A DNA stretch of 64,000 bases from Roridomyces roridus (lineage: Eukaryota > Basidiomycota > Agaricomycetes > Agaricales > Mycenaceae), in NCBI GenBank assembly GCA_029378245.1, contig JARKIF010000009.1, positions 2,108,001-2,172,000 of the forward strand. The letters are read 5' to 3'. The notes under the pieces were generated by a model that was not told where the DNA came from, searched no databases, and saw nothing but the letters and a program-made list of their open reading frames with translations. Below, in pieces: positions 1-11,972 of this stretch (position 1 is the stretch's first letter; every line of letters begins with the position of its first letter). Position numbers and translations under genes: made by a program.

Positions 1-68
1 TTTCGAGGTCCGTTCTTCGCACATCCGTGAGCACATACCACGAGGGCTATTGCCTAAAACGATACAAG

Positions 69-2700
69 CTACTCAAGAACCTCTTCCTCAACCTGGTCAA
101 TCACCTCGTCAATCCATACTTCGATCTCCTCCTTCTCCGAAGAACGACTGTCCGTTCCCTTTCCAGTCTTGTGCCCTTCTCCCAGGAATTCCGCCTTGCT
201 CCGCGCACGCCACGCGTTCCATTCGTCGACCAGTCGTTTCCTGAGTGCAATCAACTCCGCACTGACGTTGCTCTCCTCCGCCGCGTCGTCCTCGTCAAAG
301 GCACGGCTGTACTCGCGCAGGTTTTTCCGTACCTGGCGCTGCTGTTCTTTGGTCAGCAACGTCCTGGGGCGAGGGCGCCAAATGAATTGTTTGAAACGGT
401 CTTGAATTTGTTTCGTTATTTCCTGGCCCCGGAAATCCCAAATGGCATAGCCGTTCTCGAGCTGTCGTCGACAAAGAGCAAAGTGAGCAATTAAAACGTC
501 AAGCGTAACCGAGCGTACCGTGTGCGTCCAGGAACTGGCACTCGTGGCCAAGTAGCGCCCACTCGGGTCCCACTCCACATCTGTTAACGCGTAGTGATCG
601 GCGGTGCCCAGCAGTTGAATGCCGCTGCCCCATTCATCCTTTGAGACTTGACCCTCTCGCCGACCGGCATCGTCCATGTTAAAGTCCAGGTCCCAGAACT
701 CGAGCTCGGATTTGCTCGAGGAACCAACAGTGGCGAGGACCACGTGTCTGCCCCGCGGAGACCAGCGAATCGCATTGCTTGTGCGAGATGAGAGGGTGCC
801 TAGCGACGGAGGTCACGGAACCGAAAACAAACATCTGCCGCACTTACGCAGTAGCTTAAAATCGTTTTTCCCATTCCCATGTTCCAGCTGATAGAAGCTC
901 ACGTCTGTCTTGATAGTTATCCCTGGTCCGGGGTTTCCGAGATTGGGATCACTGCTGGAAACAATCGCAAATCGTTCTCCCTTTGGCTCCCAAGAGAAAT
1001 CCGTGACGGTATCTGGGCAAGATGAGGTCAGCTAAAAGGTGCATGGGAATGCAAGGGAAAACCCACCTTTGAGCTCAAGGACTTCGACCGGATAATCCTT
1101 TTCCCGCACACGGAAAATCTCCAAGTTGCAGAAGATGGACTTTTTGGTCTTGGTGTGCCGGTCAACCTTGACGCACAGGAAGTCCCCTTGATTCTGCCAA
1201 TACAGTTTGCACTGTCATGGGCAATTAGACGAGAGCGTGAGAAGACCGTCGGCATACGGACCTCGGTCACATTGAACAAGTTCTTCTGGCGGAGTATCGC
1301 GCGACTGGGGAAACCAAGTAGGGTGACACGGGCCGGCTGATTCGCAACCTCGGGCGTCCAGTACACGAGCATGTTCTCCCTCGCTTTCTTGACAGCCTTG
1401 GCCGACGCACCGGAGCCGCTCGACGCCGCTTGGGCATCTTTCTCCGCATCTTCCCTATCCTTGTCCCCTTGCGGGCACCATTCAAAGTCGACGACCCCCT
1501 CGATTTTCAGGCTCTTCTTCCCATGGAGGTACATGCTGGGAAGTTCATGGACACTGATCATCTGTCCTGGCGTAACGCGTGCGACAAATTTATCGTCTGG
1601 GCTCCATTTCAGGGCGGGCCACTGCATCTGCTTTTTGGCCGCCGTGTCGTCAGCGTGAGAGGGAAAAGTCCGGAGGAGGTCGCCGGATTTGATGTCCCAG
1701 ACTGCAATGTTGTTGCCTTCATCATCCGGTGAGAGATACTGCGGGCCCTGAGGTGCGCCCTCCGGTACGACGATCGGCTCGTTCGACCAAGTGACCAGAT
1801 ATTGTTCGCATGGCGAAAAATCAATAAGTTTAACCAGGGGATGAGCAAACCGCTGCTGAGGCTTCCAGGAAGAACCTCCCCACAGGCGGACACCCTGGCG
1901 ATGGAGTGTCGCGATGCAAGTCCCAAGCGGTGACCACGCGACATACAAAAAGTCTTTCCAGTCCTACGGCCAAAGTCAAAACGGCAAACGGGTGCGCACG
2001 AATATTTTAGACGCACGGGTTTCATGGCTAATTCCGATTGGGAGGGCTTTCCATGCCAATGAATCTCCACGTCCTCCCCACGATACGTGACGTATTGATC
2101 ACGACCTTGGGGATCTGCGAGCCAAGCACGGAGGTGCTCCTGAGAAATTCGTCGGTCGCGAGAGACGGAGAGAGAGAAATGGGAAATACGCGTGGAGTGT
2201 ACTCTTCTACTTCGGGCTCGACATACGTTTCGTCGAGCTGCTCGTACCGCTCAATGTCGGTGAACCGATTGACTTTGAACTGATGCTTGGCATCGAATGG
2301 GTGGTTGTGCATCGCAGCGAGGGCGAGGTTGGCATCGTCAACATTCTTGAATTCCACAAAGATGAACCTGAAAATCAAATTTAAAGGCACAAGTTACGGA
2401 AACAGAAACAGAAAACGAACCCTTGACTTTTGCCAGTAGTGTCGTCCCAGGGCATGTGGATGTCGTCCGGCTTTATTGAGATGCCTTTCCTCGAGAACTC
2501 TTTGCAGATTTTAGCGAGAAGTTTCTCGAGCTTCGACTTGTCGATGACGGGTATACCGTCGACGACGAGCAGGTTGTCGAAGCTGTCGTCATACTGAACG
2601 TGGTATCTGAGTGCGCGTGAGCACGGCGTGTAAAGCGCTGGTGGTAGACGCACTTGGCCTCAATGTCCGAGTAGTCGATATCGTCTGTGGTGGCGGCCAT
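69..2700 (-). CDS. PRT1: eIF3b (translation initiation factor 3 subunit b, PRT1)
   Basis: Scaffold subunit of eIF3, which binds the 40S ribosome and recruits mRNA and initiator tRNA in the cytoplasm. The protein starts [16 protein letters not shown]; its first intron (donor GTGCGT) leads into an RRM read over about 2390-2620 ([15 protein letters not shown], then [19 protein letters not shown] after an intron). A WD40-type beta-propeller follows ([68 protein letters not shown]). The C-terminal helical tail contains [12 protein letters not shown], where eIF3i/g-binding segments lie in the family. There are about seven short introns, and order and length match the fungal family. The start ATG at 2700 is close to the next gene's start on the opposite strand, so the pair probably shares a promoter. 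Very confident; individual intron edges are by eye. Confidence 0.95.
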
Positions 2701-2743
2701 AATTTTCTCTTTGTTTGGTTGAAACACGTAAAACAAACAGTGT

Positions 2744-5153
2744 ATGCCGGTCCTTCTCGGCCACTGTCTAAAACGCTTGCCCTTTGCGCTCTTTCGCCCG
2801 ACTCTATGCTGTCGCTGCTGCCCCGGAGACTCCTTCTGACCCTGTCGTAAAAACGCGGGCCAGAAAAAGAAACGCCGATATTCCACCCCCTCCGACTATC
2901 CTTGATTGGACAAGTGTGCAAGAACATCTGAATAAACTTGCCGAGACCAATGGGCAGCTAACTCTCATCGATATTGAGCGCTGTCGTCCACCCTTTCGTC
3001 CCTCAGAGGGCAGTCCCGGCTACAAGGCGGCATACAACGCTCTCTTCGACAAGCTCTGCAAATCCTTCACCGTAAAGCAATTGCACGAGTTTCTAAAGTT
3101 ATACGAGCTACCCCTACCCGGGAGGAAGAACAAGAAAGAATGTGCAGTTGCTATCATGGAGAAGCAGTGGAGTTGGCCCTCGCTGTCCACCATTGAGGCA
3201 CATGAGAGAGACTCGAAAACTTCGACAGAAAGTAGGCTTCTTGCATGCCACGGAGTTGTCATTCACACCTTTTCAGAGTTCCATTTGAACCCACGCGAGG
3301 CCTTCTTGATACTTGGAAAAGACGGCGCCGATTTGCGTGATTTGTCGATCAAGTACAATGCCCACATAGAATACCAGCAGAATCCTCTGGCCTTGCTCGC
3401 CACTGGTCCAACGGGCTCGTTGAAAAAACTCGCAGCACATATCGAGCACCTCCGAGCTGTTCGTACACACATTTGTAAATCATCATTGGCTGAATTCGGA
3501 CCAGACTATGTCTGAAGAAATCTTCGAGGTACCAATGCATGAGTCGATCCAGTCTCACGTCCTTCGTCGAATATCTCGGATTTCTGGCGCTTTCACCCAG
3601 GACTTTGGTCCGGGAAAGGTACTGTGAATTCTTTCGCTTCCTGCCGTCTAATCCCCTTTTAGATTCGCGTTTCTTTCAACGGAAGTGACCCAAGAGCAGC
3701 TGGTATTGCCAGAAGATTGTCGGCACGCGCCGTTTCCGAGGTATCTTACCCGATGTTGCTAAAACTATTCACCAACCTCGTCGAAAGGGAAGCTATGCAA
3801 ACAAACCGCAGCTGTTTTTCCATCTCCCTCCTTCAGTCGCTAGCTCGTCGCCCGTACCCGTTGCGACCACTTACCCAAATATCTATTCCTTGTATCCGTT
3901 CCTCTCACCTCGCGATCTACCGTGGACGGCAGGCGCAAGCGGTGTGTTCAGGTTACGACGGGTGGAAGAATGGTTTGGCACTGGTGCTTCAGAAAATCTG
4001 AACAAGACTGGTGGCCTCGTGATGGGAAGAGGGCACACGATAACATTGCAGCAGTGCGTCCATCTCATGTCGCAGTCGTCCTTTCTGACTCTTTCGTAGA
4101 CAAGACGTCGATCTCAGGGAATTGCTCCGGGTACAACCGGCTCCAGGAACATCCAGGACTGTCGTGGCCTCGTAAATCTGTTTGTTTTGTGACTGGAACG
4201 CCTCTTAATTTTACCAGTGTGGGACACGTTCTTCTGACTTCGCCTCCTGCTCAGCAGATGAACATCGTTCCACCGTTATCGGGAAATTTCAAGCTTCCTC
4301 AACTCTTGGAGTGGATGACTGGCCGCCCGAAGCCAGCTCTATTTATTCCAAGGTATTGCCGCATTTAAGCTCGAGTGACTTTGTTGAACCTTTGCAGTGT
4401 GCCCCTGTCCGTCCTCGAAGCCCAACCTTCTCATCACCAGATGCTACACCGATTGGTTTACCATGCTGTTGGCGGGGATGATTCAAGAAACACCATCAAG
4501 GTGGAGCTCGACCTTCAAGAGCCGTTCCATTCAACCTGCTGGTTAGGACAAAGCGCCAAGTTGGATATGATGATTCCTGATCGGTCAGTTGATTTATCGT
4601 CTCTTGGACGTATCTGAAAGGTGAACAGCCCTGCGGACATCCAGTTTACCATTTTCGATTCTCGGGTGCTGGACTCGCCGCAATATCCTCCCATGATTGA
4701 GGACTATATCACGAGTCTTCGATCTTTGTAAGTGCAAAGTCGGTGCCTTGTCTTCTCGTCTGAGCTCGAAGTACCTTAGCCTCTCATACCAAGTCCGGGA
4801 AGCGACGCAGCCTGAAACGCCTCTCACATTCGAGCATGAAGGGCTCACCTACGTTTTGCACTCCAACTCGAGTGTACGACAAAACACTCAGCAACTGGAA
4901 GCGACGGACACTCCATCTCTACAAGTCGTCACTGAGAGCGTGCTCGATCTAGATGCCGACCAAAAGTCCACATCATGCCAGGTACGCAACGTATCTTTCC
5001 TATTGCGTGTCCTTGCATGGTTTCCAGGTAATATGCAACGATTTGGACTCGGAAGACACGTGGAAATCTTTCATGTCCGTCTGCGATGAGATAACTACGG
5101 CGACGGCGCCCGTCATGTCAACACCTGCTCAAGATTCCACCCCGATAGAATAA
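2744..5153 (+). CDS. SLS1-like mitochondrial inner-membrane regulator
   Basis: In yeast, Sls1 couples mitochondrial transcription to translation at the inner membrane. Here the N-terminal region (LIDIERCRPPFRPS, CKSFTVKQLHEFLKLYELP) is followed by the KH-like core (AFLILGKDGADLRDLSIKYN) and later conserved blocks (SGAFTQDFGPGK, LLEWMTGRPKPALFIP, PADIQFTIFDSRVLDSP). A 46-nt intron, GTTCGT to GACCAG at about 3459-3504, removes an in-frame stop. Four or more further short introns follow, and the last exon ends ...QDSTPIE at 5153. The 5' end is unresolved. The conserved frame is blocked by TAA at 2769-2771 and has no early ATG. One possibility is a two-codon first exon (ATG at 2744) spliced over 2750-2828; another is the leader MLSLLPRRLLLTLS from 2806 spliced over 2847-2914. 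Identity is fairly sure, the start is not. Confidence 0.75.
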
Positions 5154-5163
5154 TAATGTGCTT

Positions 5164-5169
5164 AATAAA
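5164..5169 (+). promoter_or_regulatory. Polyadenylation-like AATAAA between two convergent genes
   Basis: The only hexamer in the 17-bp gap between the SLS1-like stop (5153) and the SPB1 stop (complement of 5171-5173). It is on the plus strand, 10 bp after the SLS1-like stop. Fungal poly(A) signals are loose, so this is a plausible element only. Confidence 0.35.
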
Positions 5170-5170
5170 A

Positions 5171-8125
5171 CTATGACCGCTTCCGCTTTTTGTTTGCCTT
5201 TTCTACCCGTTTCTTGGCACGAACCTGTTCCAAGTCAGAAGTGGGTCAATATAGAGATGTGAAAACGCACCTCTTTCTTCATCCTAGAATCAACCATGGT
5301 GTACCTCCCCTTGACGCCTTTAGGCCGCCCCTTGAGACCCTTGTGCGCGCCCTTGGCAACGACAACCTTGATATCCTTCTTCACCTTATTGCCCGACGAT
5401 AAGCCCTTGCGCATGACTTTCTCAATCTGCTGAGCTTTCTCGCGCTCGGACATGTCAGCTGTCGCATTGACGCCTTCGGCCTTCTTCATTGCCTTTTCAA
5501 GCCGTTGCGCAGCCTTGAACTTCTTGCGTGCTTTGGCTTCGGCGATTTTCTTGATTGGCCGAGCGTCCAAGGCACGCTGTTTGGCACGCAATGCCGCAAT
5601 AGCCTCTTTCGTAATGGGGATGTTGGGCTTGTAGAATTTGGCCTCTTCATCCAGGAACCAATCAGGGAGGCCCTCTTTGGAATTGAGCGAGTAGCGATTG
5701 AATCCGTCGTTGATCAGCTGCGTCTTTGTCGTCTGTCGGTTGACCAACTGTTGCGCAAGTGTCACCGCTTCCGCGGTGATGAGCCCATGTTCTGGCGGCA
5801 AGTTCTGATGTTGAGACGCGGTAAGAAGCGAGGGGAAATTGGCTCACTTCTGATTTTCTCTTGCTTCACATGATCCTCGTCTTCGTCATTGACATCCCAC
5901 ATATCCACATCATCTTCCGCGGCGGCTTTGACGATCTCAAAATCATCGTCGTCAGCCGGGTCATCCGGCTATTAATGAACATATCAGATCTCAAACCAAT
6001 AAACGCAGCAAATGAAAGGTCCTCACCGTGTCCTCCCACTCCTCTTGAGAGTCTTGGGCGTCAACGGACATTTCCGAATCCTCGTCGTCATCTGCACCAA
6101 GGTTTTCGTCCACGCCTGCGAAAACGTCTTGGCTAAACCAGATTTTGGCGGCCTGACTCGGGTCCGTTGGGGCCTTGAGATTCGTGACCAACTTGGCACG
6201 TTTCGAGGGCTTGGAGGAGGATGCAGGGTCGCTGTGGGGTCGCTTGAGAGTTTTCTTCCCTGTGGTTTCAGTCTCGTCGTCGTCACTGTCACTCTCGTCG
6301 GACGTATCCCCATCCTGCTCCTTGACCATCTCCATTTTGTCCCATCCACCCTCCTCATCCTCGCTGTCAGAATCGAGGTCATTCGACTCTTTAACACCAT
6401 TCCACTCCTCTCGCTCGGCATTTTTTGCGCGGGACTCCTTGACTTTGAACTTGGCGTCCCGTTCTCGTAGTCGGTCCCGGTAAGCGTCGTATAGGCCGTC
6501 CATCAAGGACTCGAGACCAGCCACCTTCCGTTGCTGTTCCTCGTCCGAGTCGAGTACTGATTCGTCCTCGTCGTCGACTGCCTCCTCCTCATCCGAATCG
6601 CCAGCATCGTCTTCGTCTTCGAGCGCTGAGATGCCTCCGCGCTTGCGCAAGCCCTTCTCCGCACCACCGAGGTCGAAAAAGTCTTCCTGCCCTCCGAGGG
6701 ACGCATCGGTTTGCTCCAGACCGATGTCTAGCGGTGCGGTCATCTGGAGCTGCATCCGTTGGATAGTCCGCGTCTTGATCTCGTTCGCCCGCCGCCTTTC
6801 ACGTTTTCTCCGGCCAGCTGCTTCTGCGTTGAGACGCTCGAGCTGCAAACGAGTTAGGGAAAATTCAAGTTGAACGGATGGATGGGCACCTCGTCTTGGA
6901 TTTGCTGCTCTTCGTCGACCTCCTCGACGATCTCTACTGTCTCAGTGGCATCCTCAGTATCCTTGGTTTTATTTTCCAAGCCGAGCTGTACAGATAATTA
7001 GTCAAGAACACGAGTATACTTCCGTTGCAACTGACCTCCTCCCGTATGGCTGTCCGCCATTTTAGTAGAGCTTTGAAGTCGCCTTTGCCCAAGACTTTGA
7101 GATCGTCGCAGTTGGCTTTAATGTCCGGAGTAGTTATATCCATCGCATACCACCTGTGAGGGATGAATAAATACCAGATTGAGCAAAGCAACACGCACGC
7201 TTTCTCCTCCTCTGTGAGGAAAGTCATTTTGTTCACCGTGCCCAGAATCCCAATAGGCTCGGCGCTTGTGACAAAGTCGGACACGGGGACCGCCTTGAAC
7301 AGTGTATAGTCCCCATCATCATAACCGTCTCGTTTCCGCCGCTTCTTCTCGGGTTGGAACACGTTCGCCTGAGCATTATTGGCCGACGTCCCCTTGTCTG
7401 TGCCCGAGACTGACGAGGAGAGGTCCTTGAAGACATGTTTGGGGTCGAGGAACTTGGGGTCGATGTGTTTTGGTGCGAGAAAGTCTCGGCAGACGACGAA
7501 AATTTCGGCAGACACATTTCTGGAAGAAGGAGGCTTGGTAGCCTCGACTTTGCCGAAGAGCTGGCTGAACACCCAGATGAGATTGTTGTAGTCGGCACTG
7601 CGGAAGACCTTGGTGACAAAAGTTCCGCCTTTAACCAGGAATTCGACGGCAAGTTTTAAACTCATGAGCACGAGCTCAGACTGGCTGTAGGCGTCCTGGA
7701 TCCAGGCAGTACCGACGTTGGGTGCACCGTCGTGCAAGACGACGTCCGCGCGCCAATCCTTAATCTCCCCACGGATGAGATTCCGGCATTGGGGGGTGGT
7801 TATATCGCAGGCGAAGGTAACGACGCGGGGAATCGGTTTTATGGGCACGAGATCGACACCTGAGCATCATTGAGAGGAGAAAGCGAGCATAGCAATGTAA
7901 CGCACCGACTATGACGCTGTTCTGCGGCATGTATTTGCTGGCTACCTGCAGCCAACCGCCAGGAGCAGCACAAAGGTCGATACAGCAGCGGGCAGATTCA
8001 AGAAATGCATATTTTTTGTTCAACTGGATAAGCTTGAAGGCGGAACGAGCGCGGTAGCCCTGCTCTTTTGCGAGCTTGTAGTACTTGTCGAGACGGCCCT
8101 TGCCTGTCTTCTTGGTGTGGCCCAT
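5171..8125 (-). CDS. SPB1: SPB1, AdoMet-dependent rRNA 2'-O-methyltransferase of 60S biogenesis
   Basis: Nucleolar methyltransferase that modifies the 25S rRNA A-loop and is needed for pre-60S maturation. The N-terminal FtsJ domain starts [20 protein letters not shown]. It shows the catalytic Lys in [13 protein letters not shown], the SAM site [13 protein letters not shown], the Asp in [14 protein letters not shown], the Lys in [11 protein letters not shown] and the Glu in [10 protein letters not shown], so the K-D-K-E set is complete. A central DUF3381 region ([21 protein letters not shown]) and a long Asp/Glu/Ser-rich linker follow. The SPB1 C-terminal domain ([40 protein letters not shown]) ends in a basic tail ...KKRKRS after a final small intron. 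The start at 8125 is 82 bp from the divergent gene at 8208; the 3' end lies 17 bp from the preceding gene. Confidence 0.95.
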
Positions 8126-8207
8126 CGCGTTCAGGAAAAAGTTGACGACGGATCAAAGTTCGGATCACACCCGATACGTACACATCCTCTCTTACTCACC
8201 TCCTCGA

Positions 8208-8707
8208 ATGCCTCCAACACCCGAGCTCCTTTGGCGTACTGGAAGCGCCCTGGCCGCTGGCGGGATCATTTCAGGCGCGTTCGGTGCACACGGACTCAAG
8301 GCGCGGGGTGTTGCACCCGACAGTATCGCATCCTTCCAGACAGCTTCTCACTACATGGTGTGCTGCTTTTCCCAGCTCTGATGAAGATGTCGACTTTGGC
8401 TCCTCAGGTATTCAACGGTCTGGCTCTACTCCTCGTTTCAATGCACCCTCGCTTCTCCGTGCATCGCTTCGCCGGTCCTGCCATCTTCGCTGGGACTACT
8501 CTGTTCTCTGGAAGCATCTTTGCGCTTGTCTTGAATAGGGATCGGTTCAGGTGCGGTGCCCATCACGTGGACGATTGCACGCTGGACTCTGTTAGATTCT
8601 TGGGCCCAGTGACGCCCTTGGGTGGTCTGACCATGATAGCTGGGTTTGTGGTTCCCAGTCTGTCACTTTCGTTGTGGCCGACTCGTCCAATAGCTACATC
8701 TCGATGA
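8208..8707 (+). CDS. DUF423/TMEM256-family small membrane protein
   Basis: Small multi-pass membrane protein of unknown biochemical role, related to bacterial YgdD and animal TMEM256. Exon 1 encodes LLWRTGSALAAGGIISGAFG followed by AHGLKARG, the hallmark GAFGAHGL segment. A short intron (GTGTGC to CCTCAG, about 8359-8408) leads to NGLALLLVSMHPR and AIFAGTTLFSGSIFALVLNR. A second intron (donor GTTCAG) leads to FLGPVTPLGGLTMIAG, the usual last helix. ATG 8208 is the first in frame and just precedes the conserved part. Four hydrophobic segments are visible. The last ~20 residues look non-conserved, so the final exon edge is uncertain. Confidence 0.85.
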
Positions 8708-8991
8708 TTTTTTGAAAGCATGTAGCTCTCTGAGGTATAAAATAGAATATCTATATGTGCTTCTCCTTCATGTTGTAAGAGACATGATGATGATGCGGTT
8801 ATGTGTCCCCTTGCATCGCGCTCTATCGTTATCTCGAGTATCACTTGTAATCCAAAAGCTTGAGAGTAGGATCAAGACTGAGCGCTCATCTTGAGCGCTG
8901 AGGACACGACGCGTCGTTTGCATGTCACTTGACTGATTGAAACGCGTCCAGGTGTTTGTTTACGTTTACATCACCTTTTTACTCTTCCGTC

Positions 8992-10553
8992 ATGGCCGAC
9001 GACCAAGTCGCGCCAGCAAAAGCGCTGCTCCTCCCGCCCTTCCCGTCTTCAGCATCCACCTCCTCCTTCTCCTTCGCTCGCCCTCTCAAGGCGTCGTTGT
9101 CGTCGCCCGCATTGAAGCGCGCGTTTGAAAGCACGGGGGAGGCCTCTTCTTCCACACTTCCCCCTCTCAAGCGACGCCTCTTCTCCACATCCGACCTCAA
9201 ATTCTTCGTTCCTGCCGAAGATTCTTTCAAGCCAAGGCCATACACGCCTCACCAGCAGAACACCACACCACACCCGCAGTCAGAGCGCCCTGTGCGCCCA
9301 GTGGCAGCCCACACCTTGACAAATCTAAACCTAGACCCAACTCCCAGCGATCCCGACGCGATTTTCCTGCGCTACCCCTTCCCAGATCATCCCGAGGGCA
9401 TCACATACACGTCGCTTGCCGAGAACCAAAGCTGGTTTCTCCACCCAGACGATTATCGCTCAGAGAGCAGCCCCGACGCGACACCGTATCCCACCGAGCT
9501 CGAGCCACCCCGCGGCTGGTGCCCGGCAAAGAAGAAGGATGTGAAAGAAAAGGGTGCTGAGGGATGGCCTGATGGCGAGCAGCCCCGCCTTCGATGCACC
9601 TTTTGTCGCCGCACGTACGCGGGCGTGAATGCCAAGAGCATGTGGCGTCGCCACGTATTTGAGAAACACAAGATCGCAATGTCCAATCGCCGGACTGAGA
9701 ACGAGCGCCCTCGCGGCCGGACCTCCAACAGTATGTCTTGGTCTCGACCTCCTAACTTTGCTCTGAACCAATGATTGTAGAGGAAAACAAAGACAAGCGC
9801 ACGTTGAAGAGGAAGGAAGAGGACCATGACGTTGTCCTCGACCTGGAAGCTCCAGGAGCCCCCCTCATTCCTCAAGGCGAGTTTCTCCCGCCGCTCGACT
9901 GCCCTCCGCCCAGTCCCGTTTTCATCCCCCCTGCCTCGCCCTACAACCCTCTCCTCACCCCCTCTTTCCGCCACTCCCCTCCTCGCCTGCCCTCTGACCA
10001 ACCATGGCGCTTTCCCAGCCCAAGCCATCCATCGCGAGAGCTTTCTTTGGTTGCCCAGGGTGACAGCCCTGCCATTGACTCTCCTATATCGGCGTTGACC
10101 AGGGGTCGTCTGCGTGCCAATACGACACCAATGTCTAGCCCCTTGCGTTTTCAAACGCCAGAAGGTTTAGGCAAGCTCAAGTTCCCCCGCCCCTTGTTTG
10201 CGCTCGGACGTAGCCACACGGTGCCGCTCGACAGCGCGCCTCCGTCCGTCGACAGACGGCATGGAAGAACTTCTTCGGGAGTCTCAGAAGATTGGAATAT
10301 CCGTTTGCTCGACGGCGAACACAACCCGTTCGTAGCAGCAGCCTGGGGTGACAGTGAGGACAGTGGCAGCCCTCCTGCATCGAGTCCTGAAGGCGACGAG
10401 CCTGTCGTCAAACACGCACAGCGCCCTAGCGGCGTTGGGTTGGGTATCGGGTTGTTGGAACCGTTCGTGCTCCCTGACAGCAGTCTCACTGAAGATGTCA
10501 TTGACCCGGTCAAACTGGATGAACTGATTCATCTAGACGAGGACGCGGAGTGA
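8992..10553 (+). CDS. C2H2 zinc-finger protein, basidiomycete type
   Basis: Two exons joined by an intron at 9731-9780 (GTATGT to TTGTAG). The start has good context (gtcATGG). The N-terminal half is Ser/Pro-rich and disordered. One zinc finger lies near residue 205: CTFCRRTYAGVNAKSMWRRH, with the last His in VFEKH (C-x2-C...H-x4-H), preceded by the conserved-looking EPPRGWCPAKKKD. The second exon begins with a basic KENKDKRTLKRKEEDH stretch, then Pro/Ser-rich sequence (SPLRFQTPEGLGKLKFPRPL), and ends in the acidic DELIHLDEDAE. A nuclear nucleic-acid-binding role is inferred; the specific function is unknown. A large intron-poor gene with no paralog nearby. Confidence 0.8.
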
Positions 10554-10717
10554 GGGGGCTATTTTTCTTGTTTTGTCGCTATCTAGTATGCTATGTCGAT
10601 CCATGTCCCTTGTCTCTAGTATAGTTGTGTATTTCATTGTAAACTTGTATATTCTACTCGTTTCGTTCGTGACCATCACTACCCGCATCAGACCATCTCT
10701 TCAACACTCCTCCCAGT

Positions 10718-11744
10718 ATGCAGGCCATTAAATGTACTCCCCCGCCCCGCTGGCCTGCCGTCCCACTGACCAGTCTCCCCAGGTGTCGTCGTAGGCGATG
10801 GTGCCGTCGGGAAGGTCAGCGTCGCCCGCCTTGTTCGATCAAGGCCGTTTATGTCTTGTCCTAATTGCTTCTCCAGACGTGTCTCCTTATCTCGTACACG
10901 ACGAATGCTTTCCCGGTGCGCCATCTGCTCTCGCCACACCCTTCTCTTGACTTATCCTGAGCCGTAGGGTGAATATATCCCGACTGGTATGCAACGCCCT
11001 CCTTTCATATCAAGGCTGTACACCAACCTGCTGCCCAGTGTTCGACAACTACTCTGCGAATGTCATGGTCGATGGAAAGACCATCTCCCTCGGGTTGTGG
11101 GATACTGCTGGCCAGGAGGACTACGACCGACTCCGCCCATTGTCCTACCCCCAGACAGACGTCTTTTTGATTTGCTTCTCGCTGGTCAGCCCGCCAAGTT
11201 ACGAGAACGTCAGGACCAAGGTACGTCTACATGGACTGTTTACTGCTCTGCGCGGTCCCTCATCGTAGGTTTTGCAGTGGTATCCCGAAATTTCCCATCA
11301 TGCGCCGTCGACGTCGGTCGTGCTTGTCGGCACCAAGCTTGATCTGCGTGAAGACCAGGCCACGATCGAGAAGCTGCGAGACCGGTGAGCGAGCCCGTCC
11401 ATCTCTACAGCTACATCAGTCGGATGGATGTTGAACCCCGTTGTCAGGCGCATGGCCCCCATTCAATATTCGCAGGGTGTACAGATGTCCAAGGACATTG
11501 GTGCCGTCAAATACCTCGAGTGCTCAGCTCTGACGCAGAAGGGGCTGAAGGTGCGTCCTCTCGTCTGCTCCGCTGGAAAATGCTTATCAACGGACACAGA
11601 CCGTGTTTGACGAAGCGATCCGGGCTGTCTGTGAGTCTTTGTTTCATCTGGATCGACATTCTGATGGCTCACCCGTTGACGCGTTCAGTAAACCCGCCTG
11701 TGAAAACTAGCAAGCCCAAGGGCAGCAAATGCATTGTTGCTTAG
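10718..11744 (+). CDS. RAC1: Rac1-type Rho-family small GTPase
   Basis: Molecular switch for actin, polarity and NADPH oxidase. The nine-exon model reads [20 protein letters not shown] (P-loop), YTTNAFPGEYIPTVFDNY (switch I), [20 protein letters not shown] (switch II), [11 protein letters not shown] (TKLD guanine motif) and [16 protein letters not shown] (SAL motif). [15 protein letters not shown] and the MQAIK start identify Rac rather than Cdc42 or Rho. Exons are small (for example GEYIPT between two introns), and introns include GTACTC, GTCAGC, GTGCGC, GTATGC, GTACGT, GTGAGC and GTGCGT donors. The C terminus is [13 protein letters not shown]: a CAAX box ending in Ala, where Rac/Rho proteins usually end in Leu. 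It has only three Lys and no polybasic run of the usual length. Confidence 0.93.
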
Positions 11745-11955
11745 ACAAGGAAGGGAGGATTACGATTCACGGATTCTTGGTCATGGACTGGAGGGTCCCA
11801 CAATGCCAATATACGCCATTTTTATGTCTTCGTTTTTACATCATTACGACCTATATGCTTTGCTTGAAGTGGTGTATTTATTTCGAGGTACAGACGAATC
11901 AAGTGATGGGTCCTTATAGCTCCCTCACTGTCACTCCTTTTCCACCCCGACGAGT

Positions 11956-11970
11956 ATGCCTCCCTGCTAA
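11956..11970 (+). promoter_or_regulatory. Four-codon upstream ORF (MPPC) before the main start
   Basis: ATG CCT CCC TGC TAA ends two bases before the ATG at 11973. If the transcript starts upstream, scanning ribosomes would meet this ATG first, and its stop is too close for normal reinitiation at 11973. Context is gagtATGC, weaker than the main caATGG. A regulatory role is inferred only from position. Confidence 0.4.
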
Positions 11971-11972
11971 CA

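Noticed and set aside
2847..2914. 68-nt intron joining MLSLLPRRLLLTLS to VQEHLNK in the SLS1-like gene
   Set aside because: Splice sites and frame fit, but it deletes the conserved-looking PTILDWTS; kept only as an alternative.
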